From Bradyrhizobium sp. WSM1417 (GTDB lineage: Bacteria; Pseudomonadota; Alphaproteobacteria; Rhizobiales; Xanthobacteraceae): 64,000 nt of DNA. This document shows, one piece after another, positions 9,448 through 17,598 of this stretch. Below the pieces are notes generated by a model. The model did no database searches, was not told the origin of the DNA, and was given only the letters and a program-made list of their open reading frames with translations. A program made the position numbers and the translations under genes. The stretch is from positions 4,826,392 to 4,890,391 of the forward strand of contig NZ_KI911783.1 of assembly GCF_000515415.1 (NCBI RefSeq), read 5' to 3'. The stretch's first letter is position 1, and each line of letters opens with the position of its first letter.

Positions 9448-11139
9448 CTAGCGCGGCAACGCTGACGCCGCGCCCGTTGCGGGCAGGGCGGCCGTCTCCG
9501 CCTCGTGCCTGCGATGGGGCTCGCCGGCCGCGTCGAGCACGGGATAGGCGACCGAGCAGATGTGCGAATGGATGCGGCGCAGGTCTCGTAGCACGTCGAG
9601 ATGCAGCGAGGTGGTTTCGATGGTCTCCGGGCGGCCCTCGCGCAGGCGGTCCAGGTGGCGCTCGACGGCGGCAAGCTCGGTGTTGCGCAGCGCCGTTTTC
9701 TCCACCAGCAGCTTGCGTGCCTCGTTGGCGTCGCCCGACATGAAGACGCCGAAGGCGATGCGCAGCGAATCCATCGTGCGCTTGTGGAAGGCGGCGAGCT
9801 CCTCGGCGCCCTCGGGCGAGAACTGGAAGCGGCGCTTGATCTTCTTGGTCGCGAGCTCGCTCAGGCTCTTGTCGATGATGTCGCCGATATGTTCCAGATT
9901 GATGGCGAAGGAGATGATCTCCATCGCGCGCCGGCCCTCGCTTTCGTCGAGGCTGCCCCGCATGAGTTTCGTCACGTAAAGCTTGATGGCTTCGTCGAGG
10001 CCGTCGACGATGTTGTCCATCTTCGAGACCTGGTCGACCAGCGCGCGGTCGCCGCTCATCATCGCCGCCATCACCTTGCGCAGCATGATCTCGACGAGAT
10101 CGCCCATGCGCAGGGTTTCGCGGCCGGCATCGGCCAGTGCCAGCGACGGCGACTCCAGCGCGGTCTCGTCGAGATAGCGCGGCCGGGCCGGATCGGCCTC
10201 CTGAACACGATCGGGCAGGAGCCGGGTCAACAGGCGCGACATGGTGTCGAGCAGGCCGATGAAGATAATGGCCGTGCCGACGTTGAAGGCGATATGGAAC
10301 GCCGCCGTCATCCTGGCGAGATCCGGCTGCCAGGCGTGCATGTGCTCGGCGATCGGGCTCAGGAAAGGCAGGACCAGGGCGATCCCGATCACGCGATTGA
10401 CGAGATTGCCCACCGGCAGGCGATAGCTGGCGGGATCGTCACGCTTGGCGCCTTCGAATACGGGATTGATGGCGCTGCCGAGATTGGCGCCAAGCACCAA
10501 CGCGAGCGCCGCGTAAGGCGAGATGAACTGCGAATAGGCGAGTGACATGATCAGCAGCACGCTGGCGACGCTCGAATGCACCGCCCAAGTGACGAGCGCC
10601 GCGATTACGATGCACAGAACGGGATCGCCGGTGATGGAGGACATCACGACGCGGACGCCCGGTGCGTTCTCGGCCGGCGCCAGCGTGTTGAGCAGAATAT
10701 GCAGCGACAGCAACATCAGTCCGAGACCGATCAAGACACGGCCGACATCCTTGATCCGCGAGCGCGGGCCCACGCGGAAGGCGACCAGTCCGAGCACGAA
10801 CAGGACCGGCGCAAGAGCGGCGATGTTGAACGACAGCACCTGCACGATCAACGTCGTGCCGACATTGGCGCCGAGCATGATGGCGAGCGCGGTGACCAGG
10901 CTGAGCAGGCCCTCGGCTGCGAACGAACTCGTGAGCAGCGCAGTCGCGGTGCTGCTCTGGAGCAGCGCAGTGAGGCCGAGGCCGGCGGCGAACGCGTTGA
11001 AGCGGTTACCAAGCGCCTTGCCGAGCAGCCGTCGCAGGTCCGGGCCAAAGGCGCGCAGAATCCCGCTGTGGACCATGTGCAGGCCCCACAGCAACAGCGC
11101 CACGCCGCCCATCAGATCGAGCAGTACCAACGTTCCCAT
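9448..11139 (-). CDS. Na/Pi cotransporter family protein with PhoU-like C-terminal domain
   Basis: A 563-residue inner membrane protein. Hydrophobic segments fill the first 310 or so residues and contain the paired signatures GLTALLQSSTATALL and WAVHSSVASVLLIMSLA, the inverted QSSS-type repeats of the NptA/PNaS family. The remaining 230 residues are soluble, helical and charged, like PhoU. Such proteins import phosphate with sodium or balance phosphate export; the PhoU part probably couples it to phosphate status. The gene ends 10 bases from the converging LAB_N gene. A perfect TGTGA-N6-TCACA palindrome lies about 120 bases upstream of the start (11262-11277), and a weak promoter-like TTGAAC-N16-TAGCCT lies between (11170-11197 on the minus strand). 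Confidence 0.92.
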   Translation of the reverse strand: MGTLVLLDLMGGVALLLWGLHMVHSGILRAFGPDLRRLLGKALGNRFNAFAAGLGLTALLQSSTATALLTSSFAAEGLLSLVTALAIMLGANVGTTLIVQVLSFNIAALAPVLFVLGLVAFRVGPRSRIKDVGRVLIGLGLMLLSLHILLNTLAPAENAPGVRVVMSSITGDPVLCIVIAALVTWAVHSSVASVLLIMSLAYSQFISPYAALALVLGANLGSAINPVFEGAKRDDPASYRLPVGNLVNRVIGIALVLPFLSPIAEHMHAWQPDLARMTAAFHIAFNVGTAIIFIGLLDTMSRLLTRLLPDRVQEADPARPRYLDETALESPSLALADAGRETLRMGDLVEIMLRKVMAAMMSGDRALVDQVSKMDNIVDGLDEAIKLYVTKLMRGSLDESEGRRAMEIISFAINLEHIGDIIDKSLSELATKKIKRRFQFSPEGAEELAAFHKRTMDSLRIAFGVFMSGDANEARKLLVEKTALRNTELAAVERHLDRLREGRPETIETTSLHLDVLRDLRRIHSHICSVAYPVLDAAGEPHRRHEAETAALPATGAASALPR

Positions 11140-11261
11140 GCTCCGAGTCCGGATTGGAGTCGATTGGTGAGGCTAGCGCCAAATGCTTGAGGTTCAAACC
11201 ATTTGTTGGCGCGTCGGCGTTAACGTTTGCGGCTTCTGCACGTTCCCCCGGCGCGATGCCT

Positions 11262-11277
11262 TGTGAGCAGGCTCACA
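11262..11277. promoter_or_regulatory. CRP/FNR-type palindrome TGTGA-N6-TCACA
   Basis: TGTGAGCAGGCTCACA is a perfect match to the two CRP half sites with 6-bp spacing. It overlaps the last codons of metC and lies 123 bases upstream of the Na/Pi gene start. It could be an activator or repressor site for that gene. It can also fold as a 7-bp hairpin and might act in metC transcript termination; no T-run follows on the minus strand. Confidence 0.45.
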
Positions 11278-12457
11278 TTGCTGCCTTGAGGGCAGCGAAG
11301 CCGCGATCGAGGTCGGCCTTGAGGTCGTCGACGCTTTCGAGCCCGATATGCAGGCGCAGGGTGGGGCCGCCCGGCGCCCACTTGGTCGCGGTGCGATAGG
11401 CGTCGCAATCGAAGGGAATCACCAGGCTCTCGAAGCCGCCCCAGGAGAAGCCCATGCCGAACAGTTTGAGCGTATCGAGCATGGTGTCGACCGCCTTCTG
11501 CGGCGCCGGCTTCAGGACGATGCTGAACAGGCCCGACGCGCCCGTGAAGTCGCGCTTCCAGATCGCATGGCCGGGATCAGTCTCGAGCGCCGGATGCAGC
11601 ACACGCGCGACCTCGGGACGGCTCGCAAGCCAGCGCGCCATGTCGAGCCCGGAGCGATGATGCTGCGCCAGCCGCACCGACAGCGTACGCAGGCCGCGCA
11701 GTGCCAGGAAGACGTCATCGGGACCGGCGCAGACGCCGAGCAGGCGGATGCCTTCGGCGATCTGCGGCCAGGCCCTGGCATTAGCCGAGATGGTGCCGAA
11801 CATGATGTCGGAATGGCCGCCGATATATTTGGTGGCGGCCTGCATGCTGATGTCGACGCCCTGTTCGAGCGAGCGGTGATAGAGCGGCGTCGCCCAGGTG
11901 TTGTCGTCGATGACGAGCGCGCCGCGCCCATGCGCGACCTCGGCGATGGCGCGGATGTCCGGCATCTCGAACGACTGCGAGCCGGGCGCCTCGACCAGAA
12001 CGGCGCTTGTGTTGGGCCTGAACAGCTTGTCGATGCCGGCGCCGATCATCGGATCGAAGTAGGTGGTCTCGACGCCGTAGCGGGTGAGCATGCCGTTGCA
12101 GAAATTGCGCGAGGGCCGATAGACGTTGTCGCAGACCAGGATGTGGTCGCCGGCCTTCAGCACCGAGAGCAGGGTGGTCGAGATCGCCGACAGCCCCGAC
12201 GGCACGATGCCCACGCCGGCGCATTGCGGCCCCTCCAGAGCCATCAGGGTCTCCTGGAACGCACGGGTCGTCGGCGTGCCGTGCCGGCCATACTGGAACT
12301 CGCCGCGATGGGCGTGCAGGTCCTCGGCGGTCGGATAGAGCACGGTCGAGCCGTGGAAGACCGGCGGGTTGACGAACCCCTTCTGCGCCTTGGTGTCGCG
12401 GCCGGAGGTGACCAGCCGGGTCTCGGCATGCTGCTCGGAGGGGTGTGAGGAATCCAT
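11273..12457 (-). CDS. metC: Cystathionine beta-lyase
   Basis: A 394-residue PLP enzyme of the Cys/Met metabolism family. It is predicted to cleave cystathionine to homocysteine, ammonia and pyruvate in methionine synthesis. The PLP lysine is in ATKYIGGHSD (Lys210), and the substrate-loop tyrosine/arginine region YGRHGTPTT is present. The ATG at 12457 is chosen because conserved sequence begins there; the frame is open further upstream but without family-like sequence. The gene diverges from aapJ, and a clear minus-strand promoter is visible at 12531-12559. Gamma-lyase or sulfhydrylase activity in the same family cannot be excluded from sequence alone. Confidence 0.9.
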   Translation of the reverse strand: MDSSHPSEQHAETRLVTSGRDTKAQKGFVNPPVFHGSTVLYPTAEDLHAHRGEFQYGRHGTPTTRAFQETLMALEGPQCAGVGIVPSGLSAISTTLLSVLKAGDHILVCDNVYRPSRNFCNGMLTRYGVETTYFDPMIGAGIDKLFRPNTSAVLVEAPGSQSFEMPDIRAIAEVAHGRGALVIDDNTWATPLYHRSLEQGVDISMQAATKYIGGHSDIMFGTISANARAWPQIAEGIRLLGVCAGPDDVFLALRGLRTLSVRLAQHHRSGLDMARWLASRPEVARVLHPALETDPGHAIWKRDFTGASGLFSIVLKPAPQKAVDTMLDTLKLFGMGFSWGGFESLVIPFDCDAYRTATKWAPGGPTLRLHIGLESVDDLKADLDRGFAALKAAM

Positions 12458-12530
12458 GCGTCTGCTTTCAAAACCGCGTTTCCACCAGGCGCGCTGCGCC
12501 CGCGGGCTGGCCGAAAGGCCGCTGTCGTTA

Positions 12531-12592
12531 ATAACAGAACACAGAAGAGTCCCGTCAACCCCTTGACCCGGCACGCCAGCCGTTCTGTTATC
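12531..12592. promoter_or_regulatory. Symmetric divergent promoters for metC and aapJ
   Basis: On the plus strand TTGACC (12564-12569) and TGTTAT (12587-12592) are 17 bases apart. On the minus strand TTGACG (12559-12554) and TGTTAT (12536-12531) are also 17 bases apart. The two -35 boxes stand back to back, 4 bases apart. The -10 regions are exact 10-bp inverted copies of each other (ATAACAGAAC / GTTCTGTTAT). Predicted leaders are about 65 bases for metC and about 250 bases for aapJ. Confidence 0.7.
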
Positions 12593-12852
12593 GCAGGTGC
12601 TATTCAGTCGCCGCATGTTGAGGGGCCTGCCGCGACCTTCGATCCATCGCCTGACCGGACCATGCGCCACAGCCGTAACGGCGGGCGCCTTTCGGCGAGG
12701 ATTAAGGTAGGGCCTCCCGGGATCGGCGGGTGATCGGCAAGGTTTTTCAGCATGACTCTTGCAGGGCTGCTTTTGATACGGCTAGCCCTGGCAGAGACGA
12801 TCGCAAAGACAACGTTCCTGACCTTGAGACGACTTTGAAAGGCCCAAAGCCC
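12593..12852 (+). other. Long aapJ leader / intergenic region
   Basis: About 250 bases lie between the predicted aap transcription start and the aapJ ATG. I see no convincing ORF, riboswitch or terminator. A frame is open from 12730 into aapJ but lacks signal-peptide logic before the ATG at 12853. The length leaves room for post-transcriptional control. Confidence 0.4.
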
Positions 12853-13869
12853 ATGAAACGCGTAACCCTGGCTCTCACTCTCGCTCTCGCCGCCGGCCTG
12901 ACTGCCCAAGCCGCCGATGCGCAAACGCTCAAGACCGTCAAGGACCGCGGCATGCTGTCCTGCGGTGTCAGTCAGGGCCTGCCCGGCTTCTCCTCGCCGG
13001 ACGACAAGGGCAACTGGACCGGGCTTGACGTCGACGTCTGCCGCGCGATCGCCGGGGCGATCTTCAACGATCCGACCAAGGTCAAGTACGTGCCGCTCTC
13101 CGCCAAGGACCGCTTCACGGCGCTGCAATCCGGCGAAGTCGACGTGCTGTCGCGCAACACCACCTGGACCATCTCGCGCGACACCTCGCTCGGCGCCAAC
13201 TTCACCGGCGTGACCTATTATGACGGGCAGGGCTTCATGGTGAAGAAGTCGCTCAAGGTGAACTCGGCGCTCGAGCTCAACAGCGCCTCGGTCTGCGTCC
13301 AGACCGGCACCACGACCGAGCAGAATCTCGCCGACTACTTCAAGGCCAACAACATGAAGTACGAGGTGATCGCGTTCGGCACCAACGACGAAACGGTCAA
13401 GGCCTACGAGGCCGGGCGCTGCGACGTCTTCACCACCGACCAGTCGGGGCTGTACGCCAACCGCCTGAAGCTTGCCAATCCCGGTGATCACATGGTGCTG
13501 CCGGAAATCATCTCGAAGGAGCCGCTCGGACCAATGGTCCGCCACGGCGACGACCAATGGTTCGACATCGTGAAATGGACGCTGTTTGCCATGATCACCG
13601 CCGAAGAGCTCGGCGTGACCGCGAAGAACGTCGACGAGAAGACGAAACAGGAAAATCCGGAGTTGAAGCGCGTCCTCGGTACCGACGGCAATTTCGGTGA
13701 ACAGCTCGGCCTGAGCAAGGACTGGGTGGTGCGCATCGTGAAGGCCGTCGGCAATTACGGCGAGGTGTTCGACCGCAACGTCGGCGCAGGCTCGCCGCTC
13801 GGTATCAATCGGGGGCTCAACAATCTCTGGAACAAGGGTGGTCTCCAGTACGCGCCGCCGATCCGCTGA
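12853..13869 (+). CDS. aapJ: General L-amino acid ABC transporter, periplasmic binding protein
   Basis: A 338-residue solute-binding protein of the polar amino acid (family 3) class. A signal peptide is clear: MKRV, a hydrophobic core, and cleavage after the Ala-rich AADA before QTLK. The mature protein begins with the typical KDRGMLSCGVSQGLPGFSS, contains GLDVDVCRAIAGAIF, and has the paired-cysteine segment SVCVQTGTT. Length and sequence match AapJ of rhizobia, which binds a broad range of L-amino acids. The ATG at 12853 starts the signal peptide; the longer frame from 12730 is not coding-like. First gene of aapJQMP; aap systems are known targets of nitrogen control, but no NtrC site was seen here. 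Confidence 0.95.
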   Translation: MKRVTLALTLALAAGLTAQAADAQTLKTVKDRGMLSCGVSQGLPGFSSPDDKGNWTGLDVDVCRAIAGAIFNDPTKVKYVPLSAKDRFTALQSGEVDVLSRNTTWTISRDTSLGANFTGVTYYDGQGFMVKKSLKVNSALELNSASVCVQTGTTTEQNLADYFKANNMKYEVIAFGTNDETVKAYEAGRCDVFTTDQSGLYANRLKLANPGDHMVLPEIISKEPLGPMVRHGDDQWFDIVKWTLFAMITAEELGVTAKNVDEKTKQENPELKRVLGTDGNFGEQLGLSKDWVVRIVKAVGNYGEVFDRNVGAGSPLGINRGLNNLWNKGGLQYAPPIR

Positions 13870-13894
13870 CCCCGCCTGACCCGCGCTCGCGGCG

Positions 13895-15100
13895 ATGAGC
13901 ATCGAGGCCCGCAAACCCCCGCCCCAGATCGCGCTGAAGATCAGGCGCGTGCTGGGGGGCAAGACAGGCTGGAACGGCATCGCCGTCCAGTTTGCCTTCG
14001 CTGCGATTCTGGGCTGGATCGCCTATGAAATCGTGTCCAACGCCCGCGCCAACCTCGAGAACCAGCACATTGCCGCCGGCTTCGGCTTCCTCGCGAACAA
14101 TGCCGGTTTCGACGTCAATCAGACGCTGATCTCATATACCGGCTCGGACACGTTCCTGCGCGTGTTCCTGGTCGGACTCCTCAACACGCTCGTGGTCTCG
14201 GTGGTGGGCATCGTCTTTGCCACCGTGATCGGCTTCATCGTTGCGCTGTGCCGGCTGTCGCCCAACTGGCTGCTCGCACGCATTGGCGAAATCTACGTCG
14301 AGGTCATCCGCAACTTGCCGGTGCTGTTCCAGATCCTGTTCTGGTACCTGGCGGTGCTCGCGGCGTTGCCCAATCCACGACAGAGCATTTCGCTGCTCGG
14401 AATCGCCTTCGTCAGCAATCGCGGTCTCGTCATTCCCCGTCCAATCGGCGAGAGCGGCTTCGAGGCGTTTCTTGCGGTGCTGGCGCTCGGCATCGTGGCT
14501 TCGGTGGCGCTGCGCATCCATGCGCGCCGGGCGCTGTTCCAGCGGGGGCAGATGATCCGGATCTGGCCCTATGTGCTAGGCCTGCTGTTCGGACTGCCGC
14601 TCGTCACCATACTGGTAGCGGGTCTGCCCTTCAGCTTCGAGCTGCCGCAGCTCAAGGGCTTCAATTTCGCCGGCGGCTCGCGGATCATCCCGGAGTTCGT
14701 GGCGCTGACGTTGGCCTTGTCGACCTATACGGCTGCCTTCATCGCCGAGATCGTGCGCGCGGGCATCCTCTCCGTCCATAGCGGGCAGATGGAGGCGGGA
14801 TCGTCGCTAGGCCTGAGCCGCGGCACCACGCTGCGCCTGGTGGTCGTGCCGCAGGCGATGCGCGTCATCGTTCCGCCGCTGACCAACCAATATCTCAACC
14901 TCACCAAGAATTCGTCGCTGGCCGTCGCGATCGGCTATCCTGACCTCGTCTCGGTGTTCGCCGGCACGTCGCTGAGCCAGACCGGGCAGGCCATCGAGAT
15001 CATCGCCATGACGATGGGCGTCTATCTCCTGATCTCGCTGATCACCAGCGCCGTCATGAGCGTCTACGGCTGGCGCATCAGCCGGAGTCTCGGCGCATGA
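13895..15100 (+). CDS. aapQ: General L-amino acid ABC transporter permease
   Basis: A 401-residue inner membrane permease. It carries the BPD_transp_1 domain with the EAA-type loop near the C-terminus (EAGSSLGLSRGTTLRLVVVPQAM) and the family segment VRNLPVLFQ-like VIRNLPVLFQILFWY. Length agrees with rhizobial AapQ. It pairs with AapM to form the channel. It starts 26 bases after aapJ and its stop overlaps the aapM ATG by 4 bases (ATGA). Confidence 0.94.
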   Translation: MSIEARKPPPQIALKIRRVLGGKTGWNGIAVQFAFAAILGWIAYEIVSNARANLENQHIAAGFGFLANNAGFDVNQTLISYTGSDTFLRVFLVGLLNTLVVSVVGIVFATVIGFIVALCRLSPNWLLARIGEIYVEVIRNLPVLFQILFWYLAVLAALPNPRQSISLLGIAFVSNRGLVIPRPIGESGFEAFLAVLALGIVASVALRIHARRALFQRGQMIRIWPYVLGLLFGLPLVTILVAGLPFSFELPQLKGFNFAGGSRIIPEFVALTLALSTYTAAFIAEIVRAGILSVHSGQMEAGSSLGLSRGTTLRLVVVPQAMRVIVPPLTNQYLNLTKNSSLAVAIGYPDLVSVFAGTSLSQTGQAIEIIAMTMGVYLLISLITSAVMSVYGWRISRSLGA

Positions 15101-16617
15101 GCGATATCACCTCGTCCAGCTTCGTCCGCCAGGATCTTCTCGATGAGCGTCCCGCGCCGGTGAAGACCACGGGCTTCGTCGGCTTGGTGCGGACGCGCCT
15201 GTTCAACTCGCCGACCAATATCCTGCTCACGATCGTCGGCGCCTTGCTGCTGTGGTTCACCATCATTCCTTCCGTCAGATTCCTGATGGTCGATGCAGTC
15301 TGGACGGGCAAGGATCGCACGGCCTGCCTCGCCGAGAACGCCGGATTTGCGGTCGGCGCCTGCTGGCCCTACATCCAGGCCAAGCTGCCGCAACTGATCT
15401 ACGGCTTCTACCCCGAGGCCGAACGCTGGCGGGTCAACCTCACGCTGGTCCTGTCAGTGGTCCTGTTGGTGCCGTTGCTCATTCCGCGGCTGCCGTCGAA
15501 AGGATTGAACGCAGGCCTGTTCTTCTTTGCGTTTCCAGTGGTCGCATTCTTTCTACTGCATGGCGGCGGCATCAAGGGATTTGGCCTGAGCTGGACCGCT
15601 GACCTGCTGCAATTGTTCGACGACAGCATCCTCGGCGCCGGGCAGGCTCTGCTCGGTCTCGGCAAGACGTCCACTGCCGCACCGCTGCTGTGGGTCGTCG
15701 GCAATGTCATCGTGCTCGTGGGGACCGTGATCTACTGGCTGATCTTTCCGCTGACCTGGCTGCGTGACCAGCTGCAGGGGACGGGCCAGTCGGTCTGGAC
15801 CGATTTCGCCGTCACCGCCGCGGTCGTCTCGCTGATCGCCTTCGTTCTCGGCGGCGGGCTCCGCACCGGGGGGCGGGCCCTGACATCCAGCATCGCCACC
15901 TTCGTCGCCATCGCAATCGTGATCAAGCTGATGGGGCTCGATCACGGCGGACTGCCGATCGTGCAGACGAACCTGTGGGGCGGACTTCTGGTGACGCTGG
16001 TGGTCTCCGTCACGGGCATCGTCACCTCCCTGCCGATCGGCATTGCGCTGGCGCTTGGCCGCCGCTCCAGCATTCCGCTGATCCGGATCTTCGCGATCGC
16101 CTTCATCGAGTTCTGGCGCGGCGTGCCGCTGATCACCGTCCTGTTCTTCGCCACCTACATGCTGCCGCTGTTTCTGCCGGGCAATTTCACGGTCGACGGG
16201 TTGGTGCGTGCGCTGATTGGCATTTCGCTGTTCACGGGCGCCTATCAGGCCGAGAACGTCCGCGGCGGGCTGGCTGCGATCCCGCGCGGGCAGGGCGAGG
16301 CGGCCGCGGCTTTGGGGCTGTCCTGGTGGAAGACGACCTCGCTGATCGTGCTGCCGCAGGCGCTGCGCCACGTCATTCCGAACCTCGTCAACAGCTTCAT
16401 CTCGCTGTTCAAGGACACGTCGCTGGTCTCGATCGTGGCGCTGTTCGATCTGCTGGGCTCGCTTCGGGCGTCGTTCTCGGACCCAAAATGGTCGTCGCCG
16501 TCGACCGCTTTCACCGGGTTCGCCTTCGCCGGGATCATCTACTTCATCTTCTGCTTTGGAATGTCGCGCTACTCGCTCTTCGTCGAGCACCGCCTCAACG
16601 CTCACCGCCGCAACTGA
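15097..16617 (+). CDS. aapM: General L-amino acid ABC transporter permease
   Basis: A 506-residue permease with the BPD_transp_1 domain in its C-terminal half. The coupling loop [19 protein letters not shown] and the segment [13 protein letters not shown] are typical of polar amino acid permeases. It is about 120 residues longer than I recall for R. leguminosarum AapM. The extra length is a block of additional hydrophobic segments around residues 150-290, between the N-terminal helices and the permease core. The function should be unchanged: it is the partner of AapQ. It overlaps aapQ by 4 bases and is followed 11 bases later by aapP. Confidence 0.92.
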   Translation: MSDITSSSFVRQDLLDERPAPVKTTGFVGLVRTRLFNSPTNILLTIVGALLLWFTIIPSVRFLMVDAVWTGKDRTACLAENAGFAVGACWPYIQAKLPQLIYGFYPEAERWRVNLTLVLSVVLLVPLLIPRLPSKGLNAGLFFFAFPVVAFFLLHGGGIKGFGLSWTADLLQLFDDSILGAGQALLGLGKTSTAAPLLWVVGNVIVLVGTVIYWLIFPLTWLRDQLQGTGQSVWTDFAVTAAVVSLIAFVLGGGLRTGGRALTSSIATFVAIAIVIKLMGLDHGGLPIVQTNLWGGLLVTLVVSVTGIVTSLPIGIALALGRRSSIPLIRIFAIAFIEFWRGVPLITVLFFATYMLPLFLPGNFTVDGLVRALIGISLFTGAYQAENVRGGLAAIPRGQGEAAAALGLSWWKTTSLIVLPQALRHVIPNLVNSFISLFKDTSLVSIVALFDLLGSLRASFSDPKWSSPSTAFTGFAFAGIIYFIFCFGMSRYSLFVEHRLNAHRRN

Positions 16618-16628
16618 TCGAGGTCACC

Positions 16629-17366
16629 ATGTCCGACCCCATCGTCAAGATTTCCGGCCTGAACAAATGGTACGGCGAGTTTCACGTGCTGCGCGACATC
16701 GACCTTGCGGTCGAGAAGGGCGAGCGCATCGTGATCTGCGGCCCCTCCGGCTCGGGCAAGTCGACGCTGATCCGCTGTATCAACGCGCTCGAGGAATTTC
16801 AGGAAGGCGAGATCGTCGTTGACGGCATCGAGCTCGGGCCGAACCTGAAGCACGTCGATGCGGTGCGGCGCGAAGTCGGCATGGTGTTCCAGAGCTTCAA
16901 CCTGTTTCCGCACCTGTCCGTGCTGGACAATTGCACGCTGGCGCCGATCTGGGTGCGCAACATCCCCAAGAAGGACGCCGAAGCGGCGGCGATGAAGTTT
17001 CTGGAGCGGGTCAAGATTCCGCACCAGGCCAACAAGTTTCCGGGACAGATGTCCGGCGGTCAGCAGCAGCGCGTCGCGATTGCCCGCGCACTGACGATGA
17101 ACCCGAAGGTGATGCTGTTCGACGAGCCGACCTCGGCGCTCGACCCCGAGATGGTCAAGGAGGTGCTGGACACCATGGTTGACCTCGCCGAGGAGGGCAT
17201 GACCATGCTGGTCGTCACCCATGAAATGGGCTTTGCCCGCGAGGTCGCCAACCGCGTGGTGTTCATGGACGCGGGCCAGATCATCGAAGCCAACACGCCC
17301 AACGAGTTCTTCGCGGCCCCGCAGCACGCCCGCACAAAACTGTTCCTGAGCCAGATCCTGCGCTGA
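16629..17366 (+). CDS. aapP: General L-amino acid ABC transporter ATP-binding protein
   Basis: A 245-residue ATPase of the polar amino acid uptake class. Walker A is GPSGSGKST, the Q-loop is in [16 protein letters not shown], the signature is [15 protein letters not shown], Walker B is [14 protein letters not shown], and the H-loop is in VVTHEMGFA. The ATG at 16629 follows a modest purine-rich site and gives the family's usual N-terminus ([14 protein letters not shown]). The frame is open upstream inside aapM but that is shadow. Last gene of the aap operon. Confidence 0.95.
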   Translation: MSDPIVKISGLNKWYGEFHVLRDIDLAVEKGERIVICGPSGSGKSTLIRCINALEEFQEGEIVVDGIELGPNLKHVDAVRREVGMVFQSFNLFPHLSVLDNCTLAPIWVRNIPKKDAEAAAMKFLERVKIPHQANKFPGQMSGGQQQRVAIARALTMNPKVMLFDEPTSALDPEMVKEVLDTMVDLAEEGMTMLVVTHEMGFAREVANRVVFMDAGQIIEANTPNEFFAAPQHARTKLFLSQILR

Positions 17367-17418
17367 GTACCTGCAATCCGCTGGCGTCGCCGGTCTAACC
17401 GACCCGCCAGCTTGGCAC

Positions 17419-17487
17419 GAGGCCGGTTACCGAAAGTTCTGGCGCGACTATTGTGCCGCCGCCTCGAATGACGCCGACGCCGCGTAG
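17419..17487 (+). pseudogene. 3'-end remnant of an OGT/SPINDLY-like paralogue
   Basis: Twenty-two codons plus a TAG read EAGYRKFWRDYCAAASNDAD(AA). They match the C-terminus of the intact gene downstream (EAGYRQFWRDYCAAAADANE(GA), 19771-19839), including a run of about 25 identical bases. No similarity was seen further upstream, so this is a decayed or deleted copy of which only the end survives. Confidence 0.8.
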
Positions 17488-17527
17488 GCGAGGCCTAGTT
17501 GGGCACCAGCATCTTCCGGAAATCGCG

Positions 17528-17549
17528 GGGCCGCCTAAACCGGCGGCCC
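17528..17549 (+). other. GC-rich hairpin between remnant and OGT-like gene
   Basis: GGGCCGCC and GGCGGCCC form a perfect 8-bp stem around TAAACC. No T-run follows, so it is not a classical terminator. It may be the old 3' hairpin of the lost paralogue or an mRNA-stabilising structure downstream of aapP. Confidence 0.4.
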
Positions 17550-17598
17550 TGGCCGCGAATCAGCTAGAATCGTCCCGGGTATCCTCCGGAGAGAATCC

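Noticed and set aside
12458..12530. Possible SAM-II type riboswitch in the metC leader
   Set aside because: The leader has a GGCC-TTTC-GGCC hairpin but I could not find the conserved SAM-II core, and the leader is only about 65 bases.
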